Below, piece after piece: positions 1-10,869 of a DNA stretch of 64,000 bases. A model generated the notes under the pieces. The model made no database searches and had not been told where the DNA came from. It saw only the letters and a program-made list of their open reading frames with translations. The DNA is from Trebouxia sp. TZW2008 (lineage: Eukaryota > Chlorophyta > Trebouxiophyceae > Trebouxiales > Trebouxiaceae): the NCBI GenBank assembly GCA_002118135.1, contig BDIU01000155.1, positions 124,001-188,000 on the forward strand. Direction: 5' to 3'. The translations under genes and the position numbers were made by a program. Positions within the stretch are counted from its first letter, which is position 1. Each line of letters starts with the position of its first letter.

Positions 1-539
1 CATGGCTGCTCTTGACACATGGCAAACTAATTCATCTGCACATGCTTCACACATTGATACACCAGGTCACTACAGAAAGCAGGCTGCTGCGCAGGATCAC
101 TAAGCAAAGGGATTCTGCATGCTACATAGCATAAGGTGCTTCAGGCCATGCCGCATACTAGGCATATCAACAGGAGCCCCTTGGTTGGAGAATGTGCTTG
201 CTCCTGACTCTGAGTGCTGAGCACATGCTGTACACACTGCTGCACCTGCTGATCAGGTACGCACGAAGCAAGCTGCGGCGCAGAATCGTCAAGCAAAGGC
301 ATTCTACATGCTGGGTAGCAGTGCAGTTCTGGATGCGATGACGCATAGTAGGCAGAAGAGTGGGAGAACCTTACTTGGAGAATGTGCTGACTCCTGACTC
401 TGAGTGCTGAGCACATGCTGTACACACCGCGGCACCTGCTGATCAGGTACACACAAATCAAGCAAAGGCATTCTACATGCTAGGGAGCAGTGCACTGCTG
501 GAGGCCATGACGCGTAGTAGACAGAAGAGTGGGAGACAC
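1..539. repeat. Tandem echoes of the 3' end of the neighbouring minus-strand gene
   Basis: No gene is seen here. Three degenerate copies of a 170-190 bp unit lie at about 178-310, 358-500 and 535-600, each marked by a conserved block reading tgagtgctgagcaca. The last copy is the coding end of the minus-strand gene that stops at 540, including its stop codon and the bases after it. The other two are non-coding copies downstream of that stop, so this gene's terminal exon border has been duplicated into its own 3' flank. Confidence 0.75.
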
Positions 540-2667
540 CTACTTGGAGAATGTGCTGGCTCCTGACTCTGAGTGCTGAGCACAGGACTGGGCATCTGCA
601 GCAAGCTCTGCCTTGGTTGCATCTTTCATCTCCTTACCAGCCAAATTGTTGATGGCCCGTACTACATGCCTCCTTAGTGTTGCTTTGTCAGCAGCGCTTC
701 TGGGTTCATCACCCACACGGATGTCCTGCAGCATAAGTACCCCTGAAGCAAGTAGCTGACATACAATGCGTCAAACAGAACCCAATTCTGATTGTCAAAC
801 TGCTTTTACATTGATGGCCTGCTCCATGTGTCTTTCAAGTGCTGCCTTATCCAGCAGCGGGAGTGTTCATCACTCACATGGATATGCTGCAGTATTGACA
901 CTGGTAGTGGTTGAGCATACGCATTACAAGTGAGCAACGCATCAGCGCTGAACCTGTACTGAAAACAAGCAGCTGGCGTACAACTTGGTGGGCTGAATGT
1001 ATATGTCAAAGCACTGCCTGCTGTACAGATGAACCTTTGCCATAGAGGTGCTGTGGCCATGAGCTGTGTCTATTACTGCAATCTGCTCAGAGCAGAAGCA
1101 GCACTTACACATGCAACAGTTATGCACCACTGCTGCAGCAACAACTTGGCAGATGACCCACAGGCAGCTGACCGCTGTCACCGCCAAGTGTCACAAGCAC
1201 TGCTTGCAGAGAAGCCTGTTGCAAAGCAAGGTGAGCAGCAATACCTGCAGGACACTCTTCAAGTCTGCATCTTCCTGTCCATTGATGTACTTGTCAAACT
1301 CCAGCCCACCAGCAAACGCCAGCAAGTCCTCTTCCTCTTGTTGTTCAGCTTCCTGCTGTGCTTCCTGTGCTGCATTGGCTGTCAAAGCCCAAGCAGGCCG
1401 TTGCTTTGCCTTCTTGCTGCCTATGCTGCTACAGGACGTGCTAGCAGCCAAGCCTTTCTCATCGACAGCAGCTTTACGATCAACAGCAGTTGTACCACTA
1501 ACAGCAGCTTCACCATCAACAGCAGTTGTTCCACTAACAGCAGCTTTACCATGGCTTGGACTCAAGTAGGTCTGTGCATTATGTGACGTATGGGCAGATG
1601 TTGAGGTCTGCTGCACATGCTCTGCAATGCTGCTGCTGCTGCTGGCTGCTGGGGCAGCTGCTATACTGTCCCTGTTGTTACTCAGAGCTGGTGGCTGCTC
1701 TGCTGCTGGTGAGTTAGCAATACAGTTGACTGCATGGCTGGCAGAAGGTGCACTGGCCTCGCTGAGGGCTGAATCCACAAGTTGCTGCATTTCAGAAAGC
1801 ATGCTGCTGGCCAGGTCTGGCTGTGCATCTGTAAAGCTCTGCATGTCACACTCGTTTGATGATGTTGGGCCTGGTGCATTGCAGCTGTTGAGATGATGTG
1901 CATCACACCAGCACAGGTTTTGACGGCACGGATACACAAAATGCTTGTTAGAAGCCAACTTTCCTCCTCCACTTGCTGTTAGATATTTAGCAAACAAGCA
2001 GTGTACATAGCATGATGACCACTGTGCTGTTTGGGCAAACACTGAGACAATAGGCAAGGTACTGAGTGGCTGCAAGGACCTGAGACCACACCTGAGCTGA
2101 GGCTGCAGCAAGGCTGGCCTGATTGCCCGTGCTTGACAGCTTGGTGTCCAGTGATGCTTTGAGCTGAAGCGTGTGAGCAGCCGGCTTCCAGCCAGAAGCC
2201 ACATTGGCATTGCTGAGAATGGCATGCCGTAGCTTCCTGGTAAAGTTCTGCAAGTTGAGCGCTGCAAGCTGCTTGTGGTCTACACACTCCTGCACAGGCA
2301 AGACTCTTGACCCTTGCCTGAGCACACGAGACTGCTACTGCAGCAAATGCTATTTCGGCTGATGCGTTTGCCTGGCCATGCTGCTGCTGTGCCCTCCTGC
2401 GCTGCTGTAACCGCCTGACAAAGTTGGAATGATGGTCTAGTGCTGAACGTCGCTTCATTCGCCATACTGGCTGTGTTGCCTGCAGCTGGCAAGTTACTTG
2501 AACAAAGCTGAACACAAAGAGCCAATGACGAAGCTCTGCTGACTAGGTCTGACCTGCTTGATCATAGGCAGCTCTGGTGGAATACAACTGGCCTGCACGA
2601 GCTGAGCGCCTGGGCTCATAGGAGCCTGCACTGGAAGCTGCACTTCAGGTGCCTCGATGGCCTCCAT
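540..2667 (-). CDS. Unrecognised acidic, Ser/Ala-rich protein, about 437 aa, 5 exons
   Basis: Not recognised. Likely exons on the minus strand are 2667-2554 (starts MEAIEAPEVQLPVQ), 2479-2339, 2289-2043, 1870-1245 and 725-540. Borders are GT-AG. The junction between exons 3 and 4 (donor near 2042, acceptor near 1871) is the least certain, and intron 2 is only 49 bp. The N-terminal half is basic and helical (KRRSALDHHSNFVRRLQQRR). The middle is low-complexity and holds a 12-residue repeat twice (AAVSGTTAVDGE/DRK). The C-terminal part is the most conserved-looking: a tract QRPAWAL, a glutamate-rich helix, then LLAFAGGLEFDKYINGQED and a short helical tail. That acidic-helix plus FDKYI pattern reminds me of coiled-coil ciliary proteins, but I cannot name a family. 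It is divergently arranged with the TOC34-like gene, 388 bp away. Confidence 0.6.
806..893 (-). repeat. Intronic echo of the last exon
   Basis: Bases 811-892 align with 648-735, the start of the last exon of the minus-strand gene, including its acceptor ctgcag (161 bp offset). On the minus strand it reads ...QHIHVSDEHSRC where the true exon reads ...QDIRVGDEPRSA, and a stop-bearing tail follows. It is a decayed copy inside the last intron. Confidence 0.65.
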
Positions 2668-3055
2668 CGCCAGCCACGTGCCTTCAGACGTGCAACAACG
2701 CTGAAGGTCTGTTGTGATCGCTAGTTATACATGTCAGGGGGCTGGCTAGCAGGCTAGAGTGGGCTGCTACGTTGCAGACTTGATGGTATGGAGTGTCACC
2801 TTTAATTGCCAAATAGATACAGTCAAGCAGTCTGACTGATGTGCTTCGCTTTCCTAAAACGACGTGAGAATGCGGTGGCACGGGACTTTCCGGAGACACA
2901 GATTCCAAAGAGACCCTTGAAGTTCCAGCCTTGAAAAGCATTGAGCCGAAACCCTAAGCCCTGGTCCGCCGGTAGGTCAAACTTTCAGGATTGCAGCTGT
3001 TGGCAAGTCGGGGAGCAAGTCCAAATTGTGTCGCGCTTAATTCCACTGCGATAGC
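2668..3055. promoter_or_regulatory. Divergent intergenic region (388 bp)
   Basis: This gap separates the start codon of the minus-strand gene (2667) from that of the TOC34-like gene (3056), so both promoters and 5' UTRs should lie here. I see no convincing TATA box and no ORF worth calling; the assignment rests on geometry alone. Confidence 0.5.
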
Positions 3056-6000
3056 ATGTCTCGGAAACAACAGCAGCCAATGGACGAAGCCGACTTTGAT
3101 GAGGAGGAATACGACGAGGATGAGGACGAGGAGGAGGTAGAGTTTGACGAGGAGGATGTAGAGTTCGTAGAAGAGGACGAAGACGAGGAGGACGACGGTG
3201 AGGAGGAAGACGCTGAGGAGGAGGAGTTTGATGGCCAGATCGAGGAAGGTGCGACGGAGATGCAGCGCGCTAATTGCTGCTGTGCAGCTGCTGCACCGCA
3301 CCGGAATACAATTTTGAACACAGCGCATGCCTGCAGTTGAAGAGAGCGAGGACGAAGCAGAGGAAATGGCAGCTCAAAGACAGGCTGAGATGGTGTCAGC
3401 AGGTACACATTCGTGGTCATGCAGCAGCAATTCGTTGGCTGCCAACATGGAGTTGTTATTATTCAGTACTGTCTGCAGGAGTTCCCAGACCCTGGCAAGG
3501 CATTCAAAATCTCCCTGTAAGCCAACAGCCTGCAATGACTGCTTTTTGGCTGTTTCCTGGGCCATGCAAGGGTTTCTCTATTGACAATCATGTGTCATGC
3601 AGGAACCTACGCGGCGATCTTTCCATATGTTACTACAGCAGTTGAAGAAGAACCGCACAAACAGTTTGACGGTGCTGGTGCTAGGTAAATCACTTGCACT
3701 GTCCATGAGCGTCAACGTAACAGCTTTTGCAATCTTAGCATTCTGCACACTCGTACCGGTTTGCATGTGACTTCACTGGCACCTTGTCGGTCATGCATAC
3801 GCATTGGCAATGCACAAGTTCTAGCCCCACAAGCATCATAAGTGACTGCAGAGCATGATGGGCAACAGCTGCTGCTGATGTGCATAGGCATTGGCAATGC
3901 ATGAGATCTAGCCCTGCCAGCATCATGACTGATTGCAGGCAAGAGCATGATGGGCAGAAGCTGCTGTCCATGTGCATGTGCTCATCAATGCTCAGGATCT
4001 AGTTCTATAACCTTCCTGCTCAGTTGTAGGCAAGAGCACGATGAACAAAGGCTGCTGCCCATGTGCATATGTATTGGTGATGCGCATGAAATATTGCTAC
4101 AAATCTTCGCTTCGACGATAGGCAAGAGCATGATGGGCAAAAGTTGCTGCCCCTGTGCATTTGCACTGGCAATGCCCAGGATCTAGTTCTATATAATAAC
4201 TGCTCAGCTGTACTAAAGAGTGTGATGGGCAACAGCTGCTGCTGATGTGCATATGCATTGGTGATTCGCAAGATGTAGACCTGCAAGGGTTCTACTTGAT
4301 TGTAGGCAAGAGCATGATGGGCAAAAGCTCTACAGCCAACTCACTCTTCAACGAGCCAGTTGCACAAGTCACGTCTTTTCAGCAAGACACTGCCCAACCT
4401 CAGGCCTTCAAGCGTGTTGCACTCGGATTCGAGTTCACTGTGATTGACACCCCAGGCCTGCTGGATGGTGACACTATCAACACAGCGGTGCGTTCTGCGC
4501 CTATTCTTGCGTCATCTGGTCGCTTCATAGCAGCCAGGCTGCAGCTTGCATTCATGGTTGCCTGTGAAGCAATTGCACTCAGGCGTACTGCACTTGGACT
4601 TGAGTTCATTGTGATCGTCATATCAGAGTTGCTGGATGGTGACAGCATCAACACAGCGGTGCGTTCTGCGCCTAATCTTGCGTCAATCGGTCGGTTTATA
4701 GCAGCCAGGCTACAGCTTGAAGTGGTGCTTGCCTGTGAAGCAGTTGTACTCATGCGTGCTGCACTTGGATTTGATTTTATTGTGATTGACACCCCAGGGC
4801 TGCTGGACGGTGACAGCATCAACACAGCGGTGCGTCCTGCATCTAATTTTGCGTCATCCGGTTGGTCTATAGCAGCCAGGCTGCAGCTTGCACTCATGCT
4901 TGCCTGTGAAGCAGTTGTACTCATGTGTACTGCACTTGGAGTTGAGTTCATTGTGATTGACACAACAGAGTTGCTGGAAGGTGACAGCATTAACACAGCG
5001 TTCTGCCTCGATTCTTGCGTCATCCGGTCGCTTTATAGCAGCCAGGCTGCAGCTTGCTCTCATGCTTGCCTGTGAAGCACTTGTACTCAGGCGTACTGTG
5101 CGTGAGTTCACTGCGATTGACACCCCGGGGCTGCCGGACAGTGGCAGTATTAACACAGCGGTGCATCTTTTACTGCATCAACTGCTTGTCCCATAGCAGT
5201 TCACTGTGATTGATACACCTGGGCTGCTGGACATTGATAGTATCAACACCGTGGTGCGTCCTGCTTCTGTTTTTGCATCATCTAACTGACAGTTGGTGAC
5301 ATACTGCAGAAGCTTAATGTTTTGTGAAAGCCTCATGCAACAGCAAGTGATCCTCATTGATCGAATCAGCCAAGAGTTTTGTAGTCCACTATCTGTGTAC
5401 CATCATCTTGACCCACCAGAGTCCCATACTGCTGGTGGTTGTCACGTCTGCTTTGCTTGTTCAAGTTTCTCGTAGTCATTTGTAATGAGCAGGTGAATTT
5501 CAAGTGAGCAACGCGTCAGCGTTCCACACAGAAACTGCGAAAATCAATCAGCACTTGTCTGCTGCGTGTAACAGCCAAGCTTGTTGTGATGCCGTGCCCT
5601 CATGCCACTGCTGCAGGCGCTCAGGGGCTTTCTGCAACTTGTGCAAGGCACTTGAGTGGATGCAGTGCTGTATCTGCTGTGCAGTGCCGTGTCGGGACAG
5701 GCTACACCTATACCAATGCCATGCCAAGTGCATCACATGCTGCTGCTCTGCTGCAGGCGCAGAAGGGCATTCTGCATCTTGTGCAAGGCACCCAAGTGGA
5801 TGCAGTGCTGTATCTGCTGTGCAGTGCTGTGCCTGGACAGGCTACATCTGTACCAATGCCATGCCAAGTGCATTTTACACTGCTGCACTGTTACAGGCGC
5901 TGAAGGGTATTTCACATCTGATGCAAGGCATCAAAACGCCAAACCCATCACATGCTGCTGCACTGCTGCAGGCGCTCAAGGGCATTCTGCAACATGTGCC

Positions 6001-8906
6001 AGCTACTCCAGTGGGTGCAGTGTTGTATCTGGACAGGCTAAGTCTTCATAAACGTTATGCCAAAGGCATAACATGCTACTGCACTGCTGCCGGCGCTGCA
6101 AGGCATTCTGCAGATTGTGAATTGCACCAAAATGCCAAACCCATCACATGCTGCTGCACTGCTGCAGGCGCTCAGGGGCATTCTGCAACTTGTGCAAGCT
6201 ACTGGAGTGGATGCAGTGTTGTATCTGGACAGGCTAGATTTCTACAGGGTAGAAAAAACTGATCAAGAGATCATGTCAGCCATCACAAACACCTTTGGCA
6301 CTGCCATCTGGAACAAGACCATCATTGGACTGACGCATGGCAAAGCCGTCGCCCCTCCATCTTATGCTGGTGACAAACCAGGTACAGTAATTTCTCTATG
6401 TGAATTGACGCTGTTTTCCCAAGAAAGCCGCCTTCAAATGGGATGCTACTGCAATCAAAATGCATTGACTAATTATCAATTCGCTGACTCATCAGATCGC
6501 TGCTGTTGGGACCAACACCACCATTGAACTGACGCGCCTCCAGGTTTTGCTGAAAAGAAGGAGGCTTTGCCAGTAGCACACATTGAGAACAGCTCTCACT
6601 GTGCTGCAGATTCTATTGTGTCTTGCGGTGTCCCATGTTTCAGGAATGACTGTGAACTGTCAGTGAGTACATAAGTGCTGACCCTGGGCTTTTGTGTCCA
6701 GAGGATTACGTGGAGCAGCGGGTGAGTAGCCTGCGGACGGCCATGCGTAAAGCAGGTGCTAGCAAGAAGGCAGCTTTGCCAGTAGCGTACATTGAGAACA
6801 GCTCGCACTGTGCTACAAATAATGCTGGAGAGAAGGTCATCGGCGTTAACAGAGAACGACGATGGCTGCCAGAGTTGATGACACAGGTATGCACTTGGCA
6901 GACTGTGTAGGAGGACTTGTCTGCCTTGCATGTTGAGTTTTGTCTGGTTCAAAACAACTTCGGAAACAGGGTGAGGCATGCCTGTTACCTACCTCGCATT
7001 CGCGCGGGCACTGGTATTGATCAATTGATAAATCAGTCCAAACAACTTCTGACAGACCTGGATGCAGCTGATTGCGCCTGTGCATACCCAATTGCTGGGT
7101 TTTAAGGCCTGCCTAGCATGCGTTTGTAACGAATGCAATGCATTTTCCGGCGTCTGGCTCTACGCTGTGATCACATGAACCAATGATGTTGTCCTTGAGG
7201 CTTGAGATCGGGATTTCAAAATTTGAGTATCCTGCATCAAAACCCATCGAGCTCTGCTCCTTGCTATGCAGATTGCAGAAACAGCTTCAACCTTGATCTT
7301 GTGCAATAGTTTGTGTCACTGTTGATAGTCAGAACAGTTTTGCAACCTCTGGGCTCTAGAGCCTGGTAGATTGTAACTTCAGAGGTTAGTGAGTCAACCC
7401 ATGTTTCACACACTATCTGGCTGAAACCTCCGCCTTTTTTTGGGTCTCATACTATGTTTAATGTTATGTCACTCAGGTGCCATCTTGAGGACCTTCTGTG
7501 ATATGAAGTATCATTTGCTGCCATCAAGTGTGACTTGCAGCGTGTGTAGCATCTGCATGACTGCATGTCATGCATCAGACGGATATTCTCAACTACCCAT
7601 CGATGACATTCCCCTTTTGCTGGCCTTCATCAGCAGGAGGTCTTGCAGCTCTCACACAGTGCCATCGTCTGTGAGTTTAATTGTGTTTCATGCCTTCTTT
7701 TCGTTCCAGCGGCATTTTGTGGCTGTAACTATCAATTGTTTTGTTTCTTTACAGTCCGTTGGCATTTTGTGAGTGTAGTTGTCCTTTGACTCTGTCCAGT
7801 GTCATGGCATTTTGTGAGTGTAGATGCCTGTCGATTGTTTCTTCCGAGCCATCACGTCTTGTGAGTGTAGTTGTCTTTCAATCCATTTTTTCCAGTGCCT
7901 TGGCAAACTGTGAGTCAAGTTGTCTTTCAGGTCCTTACCTTCCAGTACCAAGGCGTTTCATATGTGTGTATCGTTCTTTCAATTCTTTCCTTCCAATACA
8001 AAGGTCACTTGTTGTGCCATTCTGGCATGAAGCATGTAAGCTGACGACTGCCCTGCTGGTTGTTGCAGATTGTTTCAGTTGCAGAGTCAACCCCTGCTTA
8101 TGCCTATGATGTCAAGTTTGCCAAGAAAAGGAACCCCAACAGGCGTAAGCGCTGGCTGATACCGTTTGTCTTTCTTGCACAGCTTGCGCTCTGGGTAAGC
8201 TTGAAGTATGACTACCGTATGTATGACTGCATATGACTGTACTATGACTCATCAGAGTATGACTACTATGACTATGGTGGTGATTTAGGGTTTAGTTTAC
8301 TATGACTATGGTGGCGGTTGTGAACACAGCACTGCACTGCTGCTCAGGCATGATGTTTGTGCATCCACCTCATCCAGACATGTGTTGCAATGCTTGCAAG
8401 ACCCAACTTATGCCCATGCCTGGTGAGAGGGGTCATGCTCGGCCTGTGCAGTCCTGGAATCACTGGCATGCTGTGCCTTACCTGACGGACACATAATCAT
8501 TGCCATCGTGTGGCATGCGCAATCAGTCTTATTGAATGGGTACCAAGGTCTTGTTATGAATGTGCTGCAGAATAGCTTCATTGAGCCGACGTTGGAAATA
8601 GATGGTCTGACTGGTGACGAGTATGGGCCTTGGAGTACGAGTCGATGGGTATGCTGCTTATTCTGCCTTCATTTAGTGACCTGGAGGCAGATTCCTGCCT
8701 GCAAACCTGCACTAATGAGCAAGCTTTGGGAGATCGCGCATTAGTGCAACAGTCAACCAGTCTTGCCGCGAATAAACTGTTGGCCTCATGATGCAGCTGA
8801 ATGCTTTTTTTTGCTTTTGTACCCACAGCTTGCCATGAATGACAAGCTGACTGCAACAGCTGGCAAGCTATTGAGCATTGGCAGTGGCCAACCTTTGTTC
8901 AAGTAG
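3056..8906 (+). CDS. TOC34: TOC34-type chloroplast outer-envelope import GTPase
   Basis: Tail-anchored GTPase of the TOC complex, which receives nuclear-encoded preproteins at the plastid surface. Exons: 3056-3248, 3337-3402, 3479-3516, 3603-3684, 4306-4487, 6168-6381, 6702-6886, 8069-8194, 8571-8648, 8829-8906; all phases agree, giving 413 aa. Residues 10-85 are an Asp/Glu-rich extension. The family core follows: PRPWQGIQNLP, NSLTVLVLG, P-loop GKSMMGKSS (near 127; plants have GKGGVGKSS), switch VIDTPGLLDGD (near 172), VDAVLYLDRLDFYRVEKTDQE, then VAYIENSSHC and RRWLPELM. A basic stretch and one membrane segment (WLIPFVFLAQLALW, about 349-362) form the C-terminal anchor, followed by about 50 residues. 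An acidic N-terminus is more typical of TOC159-class receptors, but size and tail anchor fit TOC34. Introns 4, 5, 6 and 7 are swollen by repeats, four of the ladders being copies of its own exons. Confidence 0.95.
3850..4305 (+). repeat. 91-92 bp ladder of the P-loop exon border
   Basis: Intron 4 of the TOC34-like gene. The phrase aagagcatgatgggca (3' acceptor plus P-loop codons of exon 5) recurs at about 3850, 3941, 4032, 4124 and 4216 before the true exon start at 4306. Spacing is a steady 91-92 bp, not a codon multiple. Each copy carries upstream intron sequence as well as exon sequence. Confidence 0.9.
4488..5285 (+). repeat. 171-bp ladder of the DTPG exon end plus donor
   Basis: Intron 5 of the TOC34-like gene. 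The exon end coding for VIDTPGLLDGD..NTA and its donor GCG|GTGCGT recur with cacagcg starting at 4481 (true exon), 4652, 4823 and 4994: three exact 171-bp steps (57 codons). Further, more decayed copies lie at about 5154 and 5247. One frame stays open across the first four units. Confidence 0.92.
5600..6167 (+). repeat. Echoes of exon 6 of the TOC34-like gene
   Basis: The acceptor plus coding start ctgcag|GCGCTCAGG..., encoding ALRGILQLVQATGVDAVLYL, is copied at about 5617, 5757, 5897, 5972 and 6093 before the real exon at 6168 (steps 140, 140, 75, 121, 75). Copies have frameshifts and stops. The step mix suggests a 140-bp unit and a shorter 75-bp unit duplicated in turn. Confidence 0.88.
6540..6612 (+). 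repeat. Echo of exon 7 of the TOC34-like gene
   Basis: The tract ttgccagtagcacacattgag at 6568 copies the exon 7 sequence near 6777 that encodes LPVAYIENSSHC. It sits in the intron before exon 7 and lacks the rest of the exon. Confidence 0.75.
7660..8020 (+). repeat. About 60-bp tandem units with splice-like ends
   Basis: Intron 7 of the TOC34-like gene (6887-8068) holds five to six degenerate units of about 60 bp. Several contain an acceptor-like ...tccag, a 14-20 nt stretch (for example tgtcatggcatttt) and a donor-like gtgagt, then a T-rich tract. I found no parent exon for them in this gene. Confidence 0.6.
8201..8320 (+). repeat. Short tatgact-type tandem repeat
   Basis: Degenerate repeats of tatgact(ac/at) in intron 8 of the TOC34-like gene, followed by a short tract gatttagggtttag. 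No coding potential. Confidence 0.6.
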
Positions 8907-9347
8907 ATGTAACTGCCTGCCTGACATTGTATAGAGGATTGTTTGCTGCCATATTGACCAATCACGGGGTTTGTTACTTGCCAATGCAGTTCGAAAAAAC
9001 ACGTGCAAGGGACCAGCTTAAAGCAGTGATGGCAAGCAAGAGATTCCCGAGGTTCAAGAAGCAACCGGCTACCTTTGACGGCACTGCACGCTCAAAACCG
9101 CGTTACAATTAGAGCAGAAAGCAATGGTCAGGCTGCTTTTGTTGCTTCAAGTGTTGCCTTGCTGCACCAAACTGCATCCTCATTGTTGGCCAAATGTAAG
9201 AGGTCTATCCGGTCTGTAACAAAGCCCCAAAGCTGTCATCATGCACCACACGTGGAAGCAGAGTCACACTAAACTGCCCTGGCAAGCAACCTTCAAACCA
9301 CAACTGGTCTAGCAGTCAGTAAAGCTGCTTTAAATGTCATGGCCTGC
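8907..9347. other. Convergent 3' intergenic region
   Basis: The TOC34-like gene (stop 8906) and the CCDC103-like gene (stop 9348) converge here. No gene is seen. TGTAA, the usual chlorophyte polyadenylation signal, occurs on the plus strand at 8908, 9195 and 9215, and on the minus strand at 9103-9107. If the later ones are used, the two 3' UTRs overlap antisense. Confidence 0.5.
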
Positions 9348-10869
9348 TTACTCAAAACAGGAGTCGGCCATGCCATATGTTCTGCATAGCAATTCCAGCT
9401 GACTCAATGTATACCTCACATGCGCTGGCCGAGTCTGCAGCGTGCTCTGCAAATTGCTCAACAGATCCCTCACTGCAGTCTTTGCTGTCTGGTTGAGCAG
9501 CTTCAGTGTCAGGGAAAATCTGGCAGCTCCTGGCCATGCATAGCAACATGAGTCAGCCCAGAGATTGTCACAGGAGATGCACAAGACTCACTGTCGTGAC
9601 TTTGAAGCTTGGCCAAGCAGGGCAATCAAGACAAGTGGCTGAATGTGTGGAATTGATACAGATACAGCAGCCTAGGCAAGAACAACTTTGATGACTGCAC
9701 TTTGTGCCAGATTGTGTGGTATATGCATCAGCTTAGGTGTGAGTGGAGTCACAGATACTCTCATGCCCAAGTGACCTCTGAGTCTTGAGCAGGGCAAACA
9801 AAAAGAGTGACTGAACGTGCGCATTGACACAGATGCAGTGAGTGGTGTTGCAGATACTCTCATGCCCAAATGAGTCTCAAAAACGCATCACGACCTACCA
9901 GATATGCCTACTAGCATGCCGTAAATCCAGTTTGCTGTCAAGGGTGCATTGTCCTGTGGGGCACCGATTGACACAGCACCTTCTGCTGCTGTGCAATTTA
10001 TCCTGGAGGCTGTACTGAGCTTTGTACAGCTGCCAGAGATGTCTGAATCAGCAGTGGATTCACTTGAGCATGTCTTCTGAGCAGAAGCAAGTGTGACCAG
10101 CATGTCTGAAAGCAAATCTGCAGGAAGATTCTTTCTGAGCAGTGTCTGTAAAGCGTTTGGACTGCATTGGACCAGCAGCCTGAGCTTTGTGCCTTGATCA
10201 GGGCAGTGACGTTTCCACCTTCTGATGAACTCATCGCTTGTGGACGGCACAGCAGATCCCATTGTGTCAAGGGCAGCAGTTCTGCAACAAAGGGACATGC
10301 ATGTCACAAGCTAAGCAAGTGATACCACCCGGCATCAGTCATGCATGAGCCACCTGAGTGTTGATTGAGATGCTTTCTTCCCTGGACGGCCATCTGGGGC
10401 AAAACTCCACGCAGGAGCTTGAGTGACTACAATGAGGCATCATAGCTCATGTTGTGACGTCGGTATGTAGCACAACCTGGTCAGCAAGCAGAACTGCAGC
10501 AAACCTGTTCCATTTGCTGTTGCCTCTTGTAGTGGCTTCAAGTGAGCAACTGCCACCTGCACTCAAAAGCACAGCATGTCAAAGGTTTGCTGTCAGCAGA
10601 TGCTGTCCATCACAAACGTGCAGCCGTACCATGTTTTTGAAAGTGTCATAATCCACATGTTGGTACACAGCCCTTTTCTTTGCAGCATCCTCTGCCTGCA
10701 TTACAAGTCTGGCTGCACACCCTGACAGAGTGCGTCCTTGCTTGCAGAAATGCATACAAGTCCTGCTGGTACCTCACTTTACTACCTGATGCTTTGAGTC
10801 AGCCTGCAGAGCAGCCTGCAGTTCCTTGGACACCTTAGGCTGCTTTAGGGTAGACGTGGGCGATAGCAT
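9348..10869 (-). CDS. CCDC103: CCDC103/DNAAF19-type dynein-arm attachment factor
   Basis: CCDC103 (Pr46b in Chlamydomonas) is a small, self-associating microtubule-binding protein needed for axonemal dynein arm attachment. Exons on the minus strand: 10869-10786, 10695-10630, 10556-10505, 10417-10354, 10281-9899, 9529-9348; all phases agree, giving 276 aa (human protein about 242). Matching features in order are: N-terminal helix with VSKELQAALQADSK; AEDAAKKRAVYQ; YDTFKNMVAVAHLKPL; a short spacer; the RPAP3-C-like domain from about residue 110 (DEFIRRWKRHCPDQGTKLRL, then LPADLLSDMLVTLA); and a final part with YGMLVGISGAARFSLTLKLL. The last part is joined across a 369-bp intron holding about 100-bp tandem units. 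The first exons are very short (52-84 nt). Presence of this gene implies the organism builds cilia at some life stage. Confidence 0.92.
9598..9890 (-). repeat. About 100-bp tandem units in the last CCDC103 intron
   Basis: Three degenerate units lie in intron 5. The phrase agatactctcatgcccaa appears at about 9750 and 9850, and gcagggcaa(t/a)ca recurs at about 9620 and 9793. They sit just downstream of the exon 5 donor. Confidence 0.6.

Noticed and set aside
1029..1586. Plus-strand ORF of 185 codons
   Set aside because: It overlaps the long exon of the minus-strand gene, whose splice sites and acidic helix are more convincing. The plus-strand reading is low-complexity with a hydrophobic run from antisense Glu codons.
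4400..5023. Minus-strand ORF of 207 codons with Ser/Thr/Ala-rich repeats
   Set aside because: It lies antisense to the 171-bp ladder of the TOC34-like gene; its internal repeats simply mirror that ladder.
8285..8300. Telomere-like tttagggtttag
   Set aside because: Only about one and a half units of the plant-type telomere repeat, so chance is a sufficient explanation.
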